Source of the DNA: Polynucleobacter paludilacus
Lineage (GTDB): Bacteria > Pseudomonadota > Gammaproteobacteria > Burkholderiales > Burkholderiaceae
Assembly: GCF_018687595.1 (NCBI RefSeq)
Contig: NZ_CP061298.1
Span: forward strand, 744,001-808,000
DNA: 64,000 nucleotides
Reading direction: 5' to 3'
Part shown: piece after piece, positions 1-9,144 of the stretch
Numbering within the stretch: the first letter of the stretch is position 1
How the letters are laid out: each line of letters begins with the position of its first letter
Program-made: the position numbers and the translations under genes
The notes under the pieces: model-generated
Told to the model about the DNA's origin: nothing
What the model saw: the letters and a program-made list of their open reading frames with translations, nothing else
Databases searched by the model: none

Positions 1-157
1 AATGCATTGTACGAAGCCAATTTTTAGCCTAATGGCTTAATTAGCGGAAGAATTACCCCTCTTATTAGTACTTCAACTTAGGCGCGCACAAATTACATTC
101 ATGAAATGCAATTTTTAAACCATCCCGAAGTGTTTTTTGAATATTGGGGAAAGAGCG
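1..157. promoter_or_regulatory. Leader region upstream of flgB
   Basis: This stretch lies between the window edge and the flgB start and shows no convincing gene. It presumably holds the promoter of the flgBCDEFGHIJ run, since no other promoter-sized gap precedes flgB. I could not place -35/-10, sigma-28 or FlhDC boxes with confidence. In many Burkholderiales a divergent flgA lies just upstream; any such gene would be mostly outside the window. Confidence 0.35.
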
Positions 158-607
158 ATGACTAGTTTAGACCAGATGTTGGATTTCAATGCGACAGCAC
201 TAGCAGTCCGTGCTAAACGCCAAGAAGTATTGGCAGCCAATATCGCCAATGCGGATACGCCAGGCTTTAAGGCGCGAGATATTGATTTCAAATCAGCCAT
301 GCAAAAAGCATTGGAAGCCAATGGCTTGGACGCAGATGCGCAAAATGTAAGCAAAATGCCCAAGGGTACTGATTTGTTAACGACTTCCCCCCAGCACATC
401 AAAGGCGATCCGCTATCCCAAGTGGCTGGTGAGGTCGATTCTAGCGGTTTACTGTATCGCTCCGTTGTGCAAGATAGTGCCGACGGCAATACCGTGGATC
501 CTGATGTTGAACGCTCTGCTTTTGTGAGCAATTCCATTCACTATGAAGCCAGCGTGATGTTGATCAATGCCAGCATCAAAGAAATGAATACGGCGCTCCA
601 ACCCTAA
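158..607 (+). CDS. flgB: Flagellar basal-body proximal rod protein FlgB
   Basis: FlgB forms part of the proximal rod of the flagellar basal body in the periplasm. The 149-residue product has the N-terminal rod/hook signature (NIANADTPGFKARD, about residues 24-37) and the C-terminal helix typical of the axial family (HYEASVMLINASIKEM). I start it at ATG 158, which has a GGGGAAAG ribosome site a few bases upstream. An in-frame TTG at 137 would add seven residues (MNIGERA) and lacks support. It is the first gene of a rightward flg cluster. Confidence 0.95.
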   Translation: MTSLDQMLDFNATALAVRAKRQEVLAANIANADTPGFKARDIDFKSAMQKALEANGLDADAQNVSKMPKGTDLLTTSPQHIKGDPLSQVAGEVDSSGLLYRSVVQDSADGNTVDPDVERSAFVSNSIHYEASVMLINASIKEMNTALQP

Positions 608-630
608 TGATTGATTAAGAGGATCTCAAC

Positions 631-1038
631 ATGTCATTGTTTAATGTATTTAATATCGCTAGCTCTTCATTAAGTGCTGAATCACAGCGCTTAAATGCGA
701 TCGCGAGTAATTTAGCCAATGCTGACTCTATTACCTCTGCAGATGGCACACCTTATAAGGCCAAGCAAGTAAGCTTTAAGCCAACCTCGATTGATGGTTC
801 CAATTACAGTGGTGTGATGGTGGATAAGGTGACTGAAGACCAGTCGCCAGCTCGAACCATTCATGATCCAGGCAACCCTTTAGCGAACAAAGATGGCTAT
901 GTGACTATGCCGAACGTAAATGTGGCGCAAGAAATGGTCAATATGATTTCCACTACGCGCTCTTATCAAAATAGCGTTGAAGCAATGAATGCAACTAAGT
1001 CGCTTTTACAAAAAGCGCTCTCTATCGGTCAAGGTTAA
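631..1038 (+). CDS. flgC: Flagellar basal-body rod protein FlgC
   Basis: FlgC is a proximal rod subunit. At 135 residues it has the family's usual length. It shows the N-terminal rod motif (IASNLANADS, about residues 24-33) and the conserved C-terminal segment NVNVAQEMVNMISTTRSYQ, which packs as a coiled coil in the rod. AAGAGGATC precedes the ATG as ribosome site. It follows flgB after about 23 bases and precedes flgD by 13, so co-transcription is likely. Confidence 0.96.
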   Translation: MSLFNVFNIASSSLSAESQRLNAIASNLANADSITSADGTPYKAKQVSFKPTSIDGSNYSGVMVDKVTEDQSPARTIHDPGNPLANKDGYVTMPNVNVAQEMVNMISTTRSYQNSVEAMNATKSLLQKALSIGQG

Positions 1039-1051
1039 TTAGGAAAATCCC

Positions 1052-1741
1052 ATGTCAAATATTTCAGTTGTTAATCAATCTACTACTGCTAATCCAGCCA
1101 CTGGCTCTTTAGCTGGTGCCGCTGGTACTGCAGCATCTACAACCGGTGCGCAAATTCAAGATCAATTCATGAAGATGTTGGTCGCGCAAATGCAATATCA
1201 GGATCCTACGCATCCAATGGATAGTTCGCAGATGACTAGCCAACTTGCACAAATTAATACTGTAGATGGCATTAATCAATTAAATACGTCGATGACTGCG
1301 ATGTCAGCAACCTTGCAGACTAGCCAGGCCTATCAGGCGGCCGGACTCATTGGCAAAACAGTGATGGCTCCTGGAAGCTCTTTCACTTTAAGTAATGGAA
1401 CAGCATCTTTTGGTGTGCAATTGCCTAAGGGTGGTGCTAGCTCAGTGGCAGTCAATATTCTAAATAGCGCAGGTCAAGTGGTTGATAGTATGAATCTGGG
1501 ATCTCAAGGTGCAGGTGTTATTCCTTTGTCTTGGAATGGTCAGGATGCATCCGGAAAAACTTTGCCAGATGGCGTCTATAACTTACAAGTGATTGCCAAT
1601 ACTGGTGGTGCTCCTGTTGCGGCAAATGGATTAACGGCTTCTAAAGTAAATGCCGTCTCTACTGCAGCTTCGGGTGGCGCTCAGTTGGTGCTCAGTAATA
1701 ACACCACGACTGCATTAAGCAACGTGACACAGATTCAGTAA
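1052..1741 (+). CDS. flgD: Flagellar hook-capping scaffold protein FlgD
   Basis: FlgD caps the growing hook and helps FlgE subunits assemble; it does not stay in the finished flagellum. The 229-residue protein has the diagnostic N-terminal stretch MKMLVAQMQYQDPTHPMD (about residues 40-57), followed by a Ser/Gln-rich helix. The C-terminal half is a beta-rich capping domain with the characteristic SWNGQDASGKTLPDGVY (about residues 166-182). TAGGAAAATC precedes the start. It lies between flgC and flgE as in other flg clusters. Confidence 0.95.
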   Translation: MSNISVVNQSTTANPATGSLAGAAGTAASTTGAQIQDQFMKMLVAQMQYQDPTHPMDSSQMTSQLAQINTVDGINQLNTSMTAMSATLQTSQAYQAAGLIGKTVMAPGSSFTLSNGTASFGVQLPKGGASSVAVNILNSAGQVVDSMNLGSQGAGVIPLSWNGQDASGKTLPDGVYNLQVIANTGGAPVAANGLTASKVNAVSTAASGGAQLVLSNNTTTALSNVTQIQ

Positions 1742-1770
1742 TATCTCAACCGGATAAATTAGGAGCTTAT

Positions 1771-2973
1771 ATGGCATTTGAAACAGGTCTATCAGGTTTG
1801 CAGGCTGCTTCTGAGAACTTGAATGTTCTTGGACAAAATATTGCGAACGTCAACACATATGGCTATAAATCAGCTAGTACAGATTTTAGTAACGTGCTCT
1901 CTAGTCACCTGAATGCTGCCGATAGTGGCTCAGGTGTCCAGCTTGGTCAAGGCGCCATGATTTCTAATATCAAAGAATCATTTGCACAGGGTTCCATCAC
2001 AGGCACAAGCTCGTCATTAGATGCTGCAATTACTGGCCCTGGTTTCTTTATTACATACGATACGATCCTCAAGCAAACCTCCTATACCCGGAACGGTAAC
2101 TTTACGACTGATAATAAGGGTGTATTAATTAATGGCAATGGCCAGAATGTACTTGGATATACGGCTTCAGTTGGCGGTACCAATGGAACAGTGACTGCTG
2201 GCGGTACGCCTGCCCTCATCAATCTCACCACTTTAAATCTGAACCCCTATAACGCAGCTAATCTCACTCCCGAGGTTAATTCAGTACAGTTCTACACCCT
2301 GAACAATCAGGGCACTGCGACTGTAGGGGGTTTAACCCTGACAAATAATTCTGGACAGTATTTATCTGCATCACAAATTGTGAGTGCATTTGCGGGCCTT
2401 ACTCCTGGATCAACAGGAGGAACTCCTCCAACGGGTTGTACTTTTTCTGGAACGCTTGGAAACTACACCTTAACTGCTGCTGCTGGATCTGACACTTTGA
2501 CTGCCACAGGAACAATGACCAATGGCCAATCAACACCAACCATTCAGGCAACGGTATTTTCACCAATTGGTGATTTATCCCCTTCAATTGCTGTAACTAC
2601 AAAAGCGATTAATACCGCCTACCTGACTGATTACAGTATTGATGCAGCTGGTGTCATCACTGGTAAGTATTCTGATGGCAGCACCTATAAGCTTGCTCAA
2701 TTGGCTTTAGCGACTTTTCAGAGCAATACTGGCTTGAAATCATCAGGCAATGATTCCTGGATGGAAACGGCTGCATCAGGTAAGCCGACTGTTGGTTCAG
2801 CGGGCCTTCTCGGTGTCGGCACTATTACGGGCTCGTCGCTAGAGGCTTCTAATACAGATCAAACCGGTGATATGGTCAAGCTTTTAGCTGCCCAACAAGC
2901 TTATCAATCTAATGCACAAACCATTAAGGTAGAAGATCAAAACTTCCAAACCTTAATTGCCATGGGCGGTTAA
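1771..2973 (+). CDS. flgE: Flagellar hook protein FlgE
   Basis: FlgE polymerises into the hook, the universal joint between rod and filament. The 400-residue product begins with the axial signature SGLQAASENLNVLGQNIANVNTYGYK (about residues 8-33). It ends with the conserved segment around GDMVKLLAAQQAYQSNAQTIK. The central part is Gly/Thr/Asn-rich and variable, as expected for the surface-exposed hook domain. This domain contains one unusual cysteine (GCTFSG), rare in external flagellar proteins. TAGGAG lies 5 bases before the ATG. Confidence 0.94.
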   Translation: MAFETGLSGLQAASENLNVLGQNIANVNTYGYKSASTDFSNVLSSHLNAADSGSGVQLGQGAMISNIKESFAQGSITGTSSSLDAAITGPGFFITYDTILKQTSYTRNGNFTTDNKGVLINGNGQNVLGYTASVGGTNGTVTAGGTPALINLTTLNLNPYNAANLTPEVNSVQFYTLNNQGTATVGGLTLTNNSGQYLSASQIVSAFAGLTPGSTGGTPPTGCTFSGTLGNYTLTAAAGSDTLTATGTMTNGQSTPTIQATVFSPIGDLSPSIAVTTKAINTAYLTDYSIDAAGVITGKYSDGSTYKLAQLALATFQSNTGLKSSGNDSWMETAASGKPTVGSAGLLGVGTITGSSLEASNTDQTGDMVKLLAAQQAYQSNAQTIKVEDQNFQTLIAMGG

Positions 2974-2979
2974 TAGATT

Positions 2980-3720
2980 ATGGATAAGGTCGTCTACACC
3001 ATAGCCAGCGGGCTTGATCAGCTGATGAACCAGCAGGCTACGAATGCCAATAATCTAGCCAATGTCTCCACTTATGGATTTAAGGCACAGATTGATACGA
3101 TGAGATCAGTGGCTGTAAACGGTCCAGGCGCAGATACTCGTGCCTTTGCCGCTAGTGCGACAACGGGTACCGACTTTACTCCAGGCACCATTCAGCAAAC
3201 TGGGCGACCTTTGGATGTTGCGATCGAAGGAAAAGGTTGGTTTGCGGTGCAGCGTCCTAGTGGTGGCGAGGGCTTGACCCGCAATGGCGCATTTAAGATT
3301 AGCGAAAATGGCATTTTGCAAACTGCTAATGGCTTGAACGTCTTGGGTGATGGTGGTCCGATTACGATTCCTCCCAATGTCACAGTTTCAATTGGTGAAG
3401 ATGGGACGATTTCAAGCGTGGATGAATCCGTGAGTGGTCGCGCCTCAACTCCGATTGACAAACTAAAGTTGGTTAATCCCGAAGAGGCCAATTTAGTTCG
3501 TGGCGTAGATGGTCTTTTTAATAATAAAGATCTTTCGCCTACAACAGCCGATACCAATGTGAAGGTGGTGGGCAGCTCATTAGAAACCAGCAACGTTAGT
3601 GTTGTTAAAGCGATGGTCAACATGATTGCATTGGCAAGACAGTTTGATGTTCAGATGACGCTAGCTAAAAATGCTGAGAGCAATGATCAAACAGCAGCAA
3701 AAGTTTTTAATATCAGCTAA
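2980..3720 (+). CDS. flgF: Flagellar basal-body rod protein FlgF
   Basis: FlgF is a minor rod protein between the proximal rod and the FlgG distal rod. The 246-residue protein carries the axial N-terminal motif ([20 protein letters not shown], about residues 18-37) and the FlgF/FlgG central fold (GWFAVQRPSGGEGLTRNGAF). Its C-terminus (SLETSNVSVVKAMVNMIALARQFD) matches the family. It begins 6 bases after flgE, and the FlgF-then-FlgG order is conserved in flagellar clusters. Confidence 0.94.
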   Translation: MDKVVYTIASGLDQLMNQQATNANNLANVSTYGFKAQIDTMRSVAVNGPGADTRAFAASATTGTDFTPGTIQQTGRPLDVAIEGKGWFAVQRPSGGEGLTRNGAFKISENGILQTANGLNVLGDGGPITIPPNVTVSIGEDGTISSVDESVSGRASTPIDKLKLVNPEEANLVRGVDGLFNNKDLSPTTADTNVKVVGSSLETSNVSVVKAMVNMIALARQFDVQMTLAKNAESNDQTAAKVFNIS

Positions 3721-3756
3721 CGCTACACCATTCAAAATATTACTTAAAGGAACATC

Positions 3757-4542
3757 ATGTTACGTTCACTCTGGATCTCAAAGACTGGCCTAGAAGCACA
3801 ACAAACTCAAATGGATGTGATATCGAATAACTTGGCTAACGTCAGTACGAATGGTTTTAAGAAATCGCGTGCTGTATTTGAAGATTTGCTCTATCAAAAT
3901 ATCCGTCAGCCAGGTGCCCAGTCTACTCAGCAGACCCAATTACCTACCGGTTTGCAAGTGGGCACAGGTGTCAAACCCGTCGCTACAGAGAAGATTTTTA
4001 CCCAGGGTAATTTGCAGCAAACTAATAACAACAATGACTTAGCAATCAATGGCTCTGGTTTCTTCCAAATCACTATGCCAGACGGCTCTTTTGCTTATAC
4101 GCGTGATGGCAGTTTTCAGGTGAGCAGCACTGGTCAAGTTGTGAACTCCAGCGGTTTCCCACTTTCACCAGCAATCACGGTTCCAGCTAACGCGCAATCA
4201 TTAACTGTCGCATCTGATGGCGTTGTTTCTGTAACGCTTCCAAACTCTGTGGCAGTTTCTCAAATTGGCGCGATTCAATTGGCTACCTTCATCAATCCAG
4301 CTGGTTTACAGTCCAAGGGTGGCAATCTGTATGTCGAAACTGCTGCTTCAGGAACTCCTACAACTGTTACTCCTGGTTCAACTGGTTCGGGAACCATTTC
4401 ACAGGGCTTTGTTGAAACTTCAAACGTGAACGTCGTTGAAGAAATGGTCAATATGATTCAAACTCAGCGCGCTTACGAAATTAACAGTAAGTCTATTACT
4501 ACCTCCGATCAAATGCTGCAAAAACTTGCGCAGATGAGCTAA
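3757..4542 (+). CDS. flgG: Flagellar distal rod protein FlgG
   Basis: FlgG builds the distal rod that passes through the P and L rings. Its 261 residues are the standard length. It starts with [20 protein letters not shown] and the signature [18 protein letters not shown], and ends in [21 protein letters not shown], typical of FlgG. An AAAGGA ribosome site precedes the ATG. It sits between flgF and flgH. Confidence 0.97.
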   Translation: MLRSLWISKTGLEAQQTQMDVISNNLANVSTNGFKKSRAVFEDLLYQNIRQPGAQSTQQTQLPTGLQVGTGVKPVATEKIFTQGNLQQTNNNNDLAINGSGFFQITMPDGSFAYTRDGSFQVSSTGQVVNSSGFPLSPAITVPANAQSLTVASDGVVSVTLPNSVAVSQIGAIQLATFINPAGLQSKGGNLYVETAASGTPTTVTPGSTGSGTISQGFVETSNVNVVEEMVNMIQTQRAYEINSKSITTSDQMLQKLAQMS

Positions 4543-4550
4543 GTATTCTG

Positions 4551-5240
4551 ATGCTAAATATTATGAACCAAATTAGTACCATCGTTATCAGTAGGTACAA
4601 GCCAATCGCTTGTATCCTCAGCTTTGCCTTATCGGCTTGCTCTGGCGTGGCTCCTGGAACCGTTACTAACAACGCTGGACAGCAGCAGCGCTTACCTAGT
4701 AAGGTAACTGCACCGGCAGGTTCGATATATAACAGTGCTACCTACAGCCCCATCTTTGAAGGCCTGAAGGCCCGCAGAGTGGGTGATACGTTAACAATTA
4801 CTGTGACTGAGAGTACTTCGGCTACAAATGCGATCGACGATAAAAATGCTAAAACTGGTTCAGCTGCATCAACATCGACCAACTTGAATGGTGATAAGGT
4901 TCAGCCTACTTGGACTGTTTCAAACTCCAATGCGGCAGAGAATAATAATAGCGGTTCGAGAGCAGCAACATTTACGGGCTCCATTAGCGTTACTGTGAAC
5001 GAAGTATTGCCCAATGGTTTCTTAGTAGTTGCGGGTGAGAAAGTCATTGGCTTTGATCAAGGGTCTCAGTTTGTGCGATTCTCAGGTGTTGTGAATCCCG
5101 CGATGATCACAACCGATAACTCGGTTGCTTCAAATACGGTGGCTGATGCTCGTATCGAGTTCAGAACCAATAACTATATGGATGCCTCTTATATTAGTAG
5201 TGCTGCTGTTCGCTTCCTGTATAGCATCATTCCTTTCTAA
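4551..5240 (+). CDS. flgH: Flagellar L-ring lipoprotein FlgH
   Basis: FlgH forms the L ring in the outer membrane. The 229-residue precursor has a hydrophobic signal ending in a lipobox (LSAC, Cys about residue 29), so the mature protein should be a lipoprotein. The family segment FEGLKARRVGDTLTITVTES (about residues 68-87) and the C-terminal RTNNYMDASYISSAAVRFLYS are present. It lies 8 bases after flgG and just before flgI. A second ATG at 4563 is a possible shorter start. Confidence 0.95.
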   Translation: MLNIMNQISTIVISRYKPIACILSFALSACSGVAPGTVTNNAGQQQRLPSKVTAPAGSIYNSATYSPIFEGLKARRVGDTLTITVTESTSATNAIDDKNAKTGSAASTSTNLNGDKVQPTWTVSNSNAAENNNSGSRAATFTGSISVTVNEVLPNGFLVVAGEKVIGFDQGSQFVRFSGVVNPAMITTDNSVASNTVADARIEFRTNNYMDASYISSAAVRFLYSIIPF

Positions 5241-5257
5241 CGATCTTGGGCCTTACT

Positions 5258-6403
5258 GTGCATTTATTTTTATACTCTCAATTACAGCGTCTTTTGCCAG
5301 CTTTCGTGCTGGCTTTAGGACTTAGTTGCGCTGCATTGTCACCAATTGCTCAAGCTGAGCGGCTGAAAGATTTGGCTGACTTTCAGGGAGTGCGTAATAA
5401 CCAATTAATCGGCTATGGATTGGTAGTAGGCTTAGATGGTACTGGTGACCAAACTACTCAGACACCTTTTACACTTCAATCAACCCTCACAATGTTGCAG
5501 TCTCTCGGCATCATTTTGCCGCCAGGTTCCTTTACCCAAATTCAGTTGAAAAACGTCGCTGCTGTGATCGTGACAGCCAATTTACCGCCATTTGCTCAGG
5601 TGGGTCAATCTTTGGATGTGACTGTATCGGCGATGGGTAATGCCAAGACTCTCAGAGGTGGCACGCTGCTGATGTCTCCTTTAAAAGGTGCTGATGGTGT
5701 GGTTTATGCGATGGCTCAAGGTAACGTAGTGATTGGTGGTGCCTCAGCATCGGCTAATGGCAGCTCAGCTACTGTCAACCAGCTCAACGCTGGCCGAATT
5801 TCTGCTGGCGCTACTGTTGAACGCGTAGTTCCTTATGACTTAGCTCAAAATGCTTTCATTAACCTTCAGCTAAAAACATCTGACTTTTCAAACGCGAGCA
5901 TGATTTCCGCTGCTATTAACAAAAAATTCAATAAGACGATTGCTTTTGCCCAAGATTCACGCGTCATTAATGTTCGCGCAACAGACGCAGAGCAGGGCGA
6001 TCGTGTGAAATTCCTGGCTGCTTTAGAGTCTATTGATGTCACTCCAGCTAAAGGGGTGGCAAAAGTCATTCTGAATGCCAGAACAGGATCGATTGTTTTA
6101 AATCAATCGGTTCAGCTTGAAGAATGTGCGGTTGCTCATGGTAATTTGACGGTAGTCATCAGCACCACACCAGTCGTAAGTCAGCCTAACGCATTTGCTA
6201 GTGGCAGAACTGTGGAGACGGCTGTTTCTCAGGTTAGCTTGAATCAAGCACCGGGGAACGTGATTCAGCTAGCGCCAGGCGCCTCCTTATCTGATGTGGT
6301 GCGAGGCCTCAATGCTGTTGGAGCCACACCACAAGATCTCGTCGCTATTTTGCAAGCTATCAAGGCTGCTGGTTCTTTGCATGCTGAACTTGAAATTATC
6401 TAA
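5258..6403 (+). CDS. flgI: Flagellar P-ring protein FlgI
   Basis: FlgI forms the P ring in the peptidoglycan layer. The precursor has a Sec signal peptide ending AQA before ERLKDLADFQGVRNNQLIGYG, the conserved mature N-terminus of FlgI. The C-terminus (DLVAILQAIKAAGSLHAELEII) is also standard. No ATG is available near the signal peptide. I chose GTG 5258, which gives a compact signal peptide. A TTG at 5246, six bases after flgH stops, would add four residues; neither has a strong ribosome site, which suggests translational coupling to flgH. Confidence 0.94.
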   Translation: MHLFLYSQLQRLLPAFVLALGLSCAALSPIAQAERLKDLADFQGVRNNQLIGYGLVVGLDGTGDQTTQTPFTLQSTLTMLQSLGIILPPGSFTQIQLKNVAAVIVTANLPPFAQVGQSLDVTVSAMGNAKTLRGGTLLMSPLKGADGVVYAMAQGNVVIGGASASANGSSATVNQLNAGRISAGATVERVVPYDLAQNAFINLQLKTSDFSNASMISAAINKKFNKTIAFAQDSRVINVRATDAEQGDRVKFLAALESIDVTPAKGVAKVILNARTGSIVLNQSVQLEECAVAHGNLTVVISTTPVVSQPNAFASGRTVETAVSQVSLNQAPGNVIQLAPGASLSDVVRGLNAVGATPQDLVAILQAIKAAGSLHAELEII

Positions 6404-6415
6404 GCTTGAATCTAG

Positions 6416-7525
6416 ATGCCATTGCCGAATACCACCGTCTCTGCTGCTGATGTCAGTAATCAACTTGCACTAGATACCAAGTCATTAGGCAATCTCAAGC
6501 TTTCTGCTAGAGAGAATTCTCCAGAAGCGATTAAGGGTGTAGCTAAGCAGTTCGAAGCGATCTTTATCAATATGATGCTCAAGAGTATGCGTGATGCTAC
6601 GCCCTCTGATAGTCTGACAGATAGTCAGGACCTGAAGCTCTATACCTCGATGTTTGACCAGCAAATCAGTCAAAAATTGGCTTCTGGGAAAGGGATAGGT
6701 TTGGCTGACATGTTAACCAAGCAACTATCTAAGGCTGCTGGCATTACAGCACCGAATAGCCCACAAACTCAGAAAGCGTTCTCTACAAACACCCCGGTAG
6801 CAATCAATCCAGCGTTAGATAGCAGTTTGCAAAAAGTGGGGCACTTCATTGCCTCAATTTTTGGTGCGGATAGTGAAGACATGAGTGATTTATCAACTCA
6901 GATTCTGAGTGTAGCTAAAACAAAACAGGGGGTGGCAGCTTATCAAAAAACCAGCAATGCTACTAATAGCGATAGTACTTGGTTAGATAAGGTAGGAAAA
7001 TTAAAGGATGAAGTAGTAAGTTCCACGGATGATGCAGTGACATCCATTTCTGCCTCACTTAAAGATAGTGCGACTCACTTTTTGGATAAGTTTGCCTCCC
7101 ATGCGCAAGAGGCAAGTCAAGCTACTGGTATGCCGGTCAACTATATGTTGGGACAAGCCGCCTTAGAAACAGGTTGGGGTAAGAAAGAAATTCATGCTGC
7201 AGACGGTAGCCCCAGCTTTAATCTGTTTGGCATTAAAGCTAACCCCGGTTGGAAGGGGAAAGTAGTCGACGCCACTACCACAGAATATATTGATGGTGTA
7301 CCGCAAAAATTGGTGCAGAAGTTTAGGGCCTATGATTCTTATGCAGACTCGTTTAAAGATTTTGCCAATATGATTAGCACAAGTCCTAAATTCAAAGCAG
7401 TCATGCATAGTATTAGCGCTCCTTCAAGCTATGCCCATGCGATGGCGCAATCAGGTTACGCGACTGATCCAGGGTATGCAAGCAAACTTCACAAGCTGAT
7501 TAAGATTGTCGGCGCCCTCAAATAA
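6416..7525 (+). CDS. flgJ: Flagellar rod assembly protein / peptidoglycan hydrolase FlgJ
   Basis: FlgJ caps the growing rod and opens the peptidoglycan for it. The 369-residue protein is the two-domain proteobacterial type. An N-terminal rod-binding domain (about residues 35-105, AKQFEAIFINMMLKSMRDA) is followed by a linker and a C-terminal glucosaminidase domain (about residues 220-365). The likely catalytic Glu is about residue 251 in AALETGWGKKE, with NLFGIKA downstream. It is the last gene of the rightward flg run; flgK and flgL do not follow. Confidence 0.95.
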   Translation: MPLPNTTVSAADVSNQLALDTKSLGNLKLSARENSPEAIKGVAKQFEAIFINMMLKSMRDATPSDSLTDSQDLKLYTSMFDQQISQKLASGKGIGLADMLTKQLSKAAGITAPNSPQTQKAFSTNTPVAINPALDSSLQKVGHFIASIFGADSEDMSDLSTQILSVAKTKQGVAAYQKTSNATNSDSTWLDKVGKLKDEVVSSTDDAVTSISASLKDSATHFLDKFASHAQEASQATGMPVNYMLGQAALETGWGKKEIHAADGSPSFNLFGIKANPGWKGKVVDATTTEYIDGVPQKLVQKFRAYDSYADSFKDFANMISTSPKFKAVMHSISAPSSYAHAMAQSGYATDPGYASKLHKLIKIVGALK

Positions 7526-7539
7526 ATCGTTTTAACTAG

Positions 7540-7570
7540 TTTATTCTCTTAGGAATCTGCTGAGAATAAA
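7540..7570. terminator. Hairpin between convergent flgJ and motD
   Basis: TTTATTCTC (7540-7548) and GAGAATAAA (7562-7570) are perfect inverted repeats around a 13-base loop, placed between the ends of two converging genes. The stem is A+T-rich and there is no long T run, so it is a plausible but modest bidirectional terminator. It shares CTGAGAATAAAG with another hairpin near 19000. Confidence 0.5.
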
Positions 7571-7578
7571 GTAATAAC

Positions 7579-8385
7579 TTAATTGCTAGAGTTATCGCGC
7601 TGATTGCCTTCTTGGATCACAAAGATCGAAACCCGGCGATTTTTCGCTTTTCCTTCTGCGGTTTCATTGGATGCAGCAGGGCGTGATGATCCATAACCTG
7701 TAGCGCTTAAGCGGTTTTCTGCCAAACCCTCATCACTAAAAATTCTTAATACTGAAGTAGCTCTTAAGGCTGATAGGTCCCAATTAGAGCTAAACTCTTT
7801 CGTCTTAATGGGTTGGTTATCTGTATGGCCTTCAATTTCGATTGGGCGATCGCTATTTGCCAAAATCGGGGCAATTTCTTCTAGAGTGCTCACCGCAGCA
7901 AGATTGGCGATTTTGGCAGAGCCTGGTGTGAAAAGGAAACTATCTTGAATATCAATTCGGATACCGCGAGGTACTTGAGTTACGGTAATTTTTCCTTGGT
8001 CAATCAAGGGCTTTAATTTACGTATCAAGTCACTCTTGGTTCGACTCATACGCTCACGTGAACTAAGCATTTTGTCGTGTTTAATCTTCGCGATGGCAAT
8101 AGGGTCAATGACTACTAAGGTTTGATCTTCTTTTCTTTTCTGATGATCATCGACTTCGCTGCCGTTCTTAAATTTCTTTTCAGTCTCGGTAAGTGAGTCA
8201 AACTGTACTGTTTTAAAGGCGCTCGAAATGGAGCTCGATACCGCGTTATATTTGTATTGGTTTACCGATGAGCTGGCATACATCACCACAAAGAAAGCAA
8301 AGAGTAGGGTAATGAAGTCGGCGTAAGACACCAGCCAGCGATCGTGGTGGATGTGTTCTTCCTTAATAATTTTGCGATGACGCAT
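7579..8385 (-). CDS. motD: Flagellar stator protein MotD (MotB-type)
   Basis: This is the peptidoglycan-binding stator subunit of the second (MotCD-type) motor complex. The 268-residue protein opens with HDRWLVSYADFITLLFAFFV, whose transmembrane Asp (about residue 22) is the proton-binding residue. A periplasmic linker and a C-terminal OmpA-like domain with IEGHTDNQPI follow (about residues 185-255). The N-terminus resembles Pseudomonas MotD more than classical MotB, and its place after fliA and motC supports that. It is 18 bases downstream of motC. Confidence 0.92.
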   Translation of the reverse strand: MRHRKIIKEEHIHHDRWLVSYADFITLLFAFFVVMYASSSVNQYKYNAVSSSISSAFKTVQFDSLTETEKKFKNGSEVDDHQKRKEDQTLVVIDPIAIAKIKHDKMLSSRERMSRTKSDLIRKLKPLIDQGKITVTQVPRGIRIDIQDSFLFTPGSAKIANLAAVSTLEEIAPILANSDRPIEIEGHTDNQPIKTKEFSSNWDLSALRATSVLRIFSDEGLAENRLSATGYGSSRPAASNETAEGKAKNRRVSIFVIQEGNQRDNSSN

Positions 8386-8403
8386 ATCTGATAACTTGCT
8401 TTA

Positions 8404-9144
8404 TTAGCTGAGGTAGCTGGCGAGACGATCTTCAACAACGATGGTGTGATCGCCATTAGCAATCGCAGCTAAAGCATCAATGAGCATCTCATAATTAGTG
8501 AGCTCATCTTGCAAGATAGTCTTGAGCTTATTCGCGATGGGAATAAAGACTAAATTGGCTAAGCCAACGCCATAAATGGTTGATACAAAAGCGACGGCAA
8601 TACCGCTTCCCAGCAAACTTGGATCTGAAAGATTTTCCATGACATGGATGAGACCAATCACTGCAGCCAAAATGCCAATCGTTGGTGAATAGCCGCCTGC
8701 TGAATCCCATACCTTAATGGCATTGCGTTGAGAAATTTCATACTGATTGAGCTCAATCATGCCGATATCTTTAATGGTCTCTGGTTGAACACCATCAATC
8801 ACTAAACGCAGTGACTTTTGAATGAATGGGTCGGTTGACTGGGTCATGAGAGGCTCTAAGGACAAAATACCATCCTTACGAACAAGGGAGCTCCATTCTA
8901 AGATTTCTTCTGCTACTTCACGACGTTGATTGATGGGCTCAATAAATACATAGCGTAATTTATGAAAAGCATTCATAAAGTTAAATAAGGTACTTTGCAA
9001 TAAAACGGCGCCAAATGTTCCGCAAATCACAATAATGAATGCAGATGGTTGAATGAGAGAAGATAGTCTTCCACCATCAATTGATTGGCCAATGATGATG
9101 CCAAAAATAGCTAGGAGTAATCCTCCTACGCTGGCCCGGTCCAT
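8404..9144 (-). CDS. motC: Flagellar stator protein MotC (MotA-type)
   Basis: MotC is the proton-channel partner of MotD in a stator unit. The 246-residue protein has four predicted membrane segments (about residues 5-25, 30-50, 145-168, 178-203) and the cytoplasmic loop that meets FliG. The segment PTIGILAAVIGLIHVMENLSD is typical of MotA/PomA proteins. Its ATG lies inside the end of fliA (19-base overlap), with AAGGAG six bases upstream, so the two are co-expressed. Another MotA-type gene lies at 18075. Confidence 0.93.
   Translation of the reverse strand: MDRASVGGLLLAIFGIIIGQSIDGGRLSSLIQPSAFIIVICGTFGAVLLQSTLFNFMNAFHKLRYVFIEPINQRREVAEEILEWSSLVRKDGILSLEPLMTQSTDPFIQKSLRLVIDGVQPETIKDIGMIELNQYEISQRNAIKVWDSAGGYSPTIGILAAVIGLIHVMENLSDPSLLGSGIAVAFVSTIYGVGLANLVFIPIANKLKTILQDELTNYEMLIDALAAIANGDHTIVVEDRLASYLS

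Noticed and set aside
137..157. TTG start that would extend flgB by seven residues
   Set aside because: The ATG at 158 has a good ribosome site and the extension would place that site inside the coding region.
3192..3623. Open frame of 143 codons on the minus strand inside flgF
   Set aside because: It lies wholly within a clear FlgF gene, has no ribosome site or family motif, and its composition mirrors flgF.
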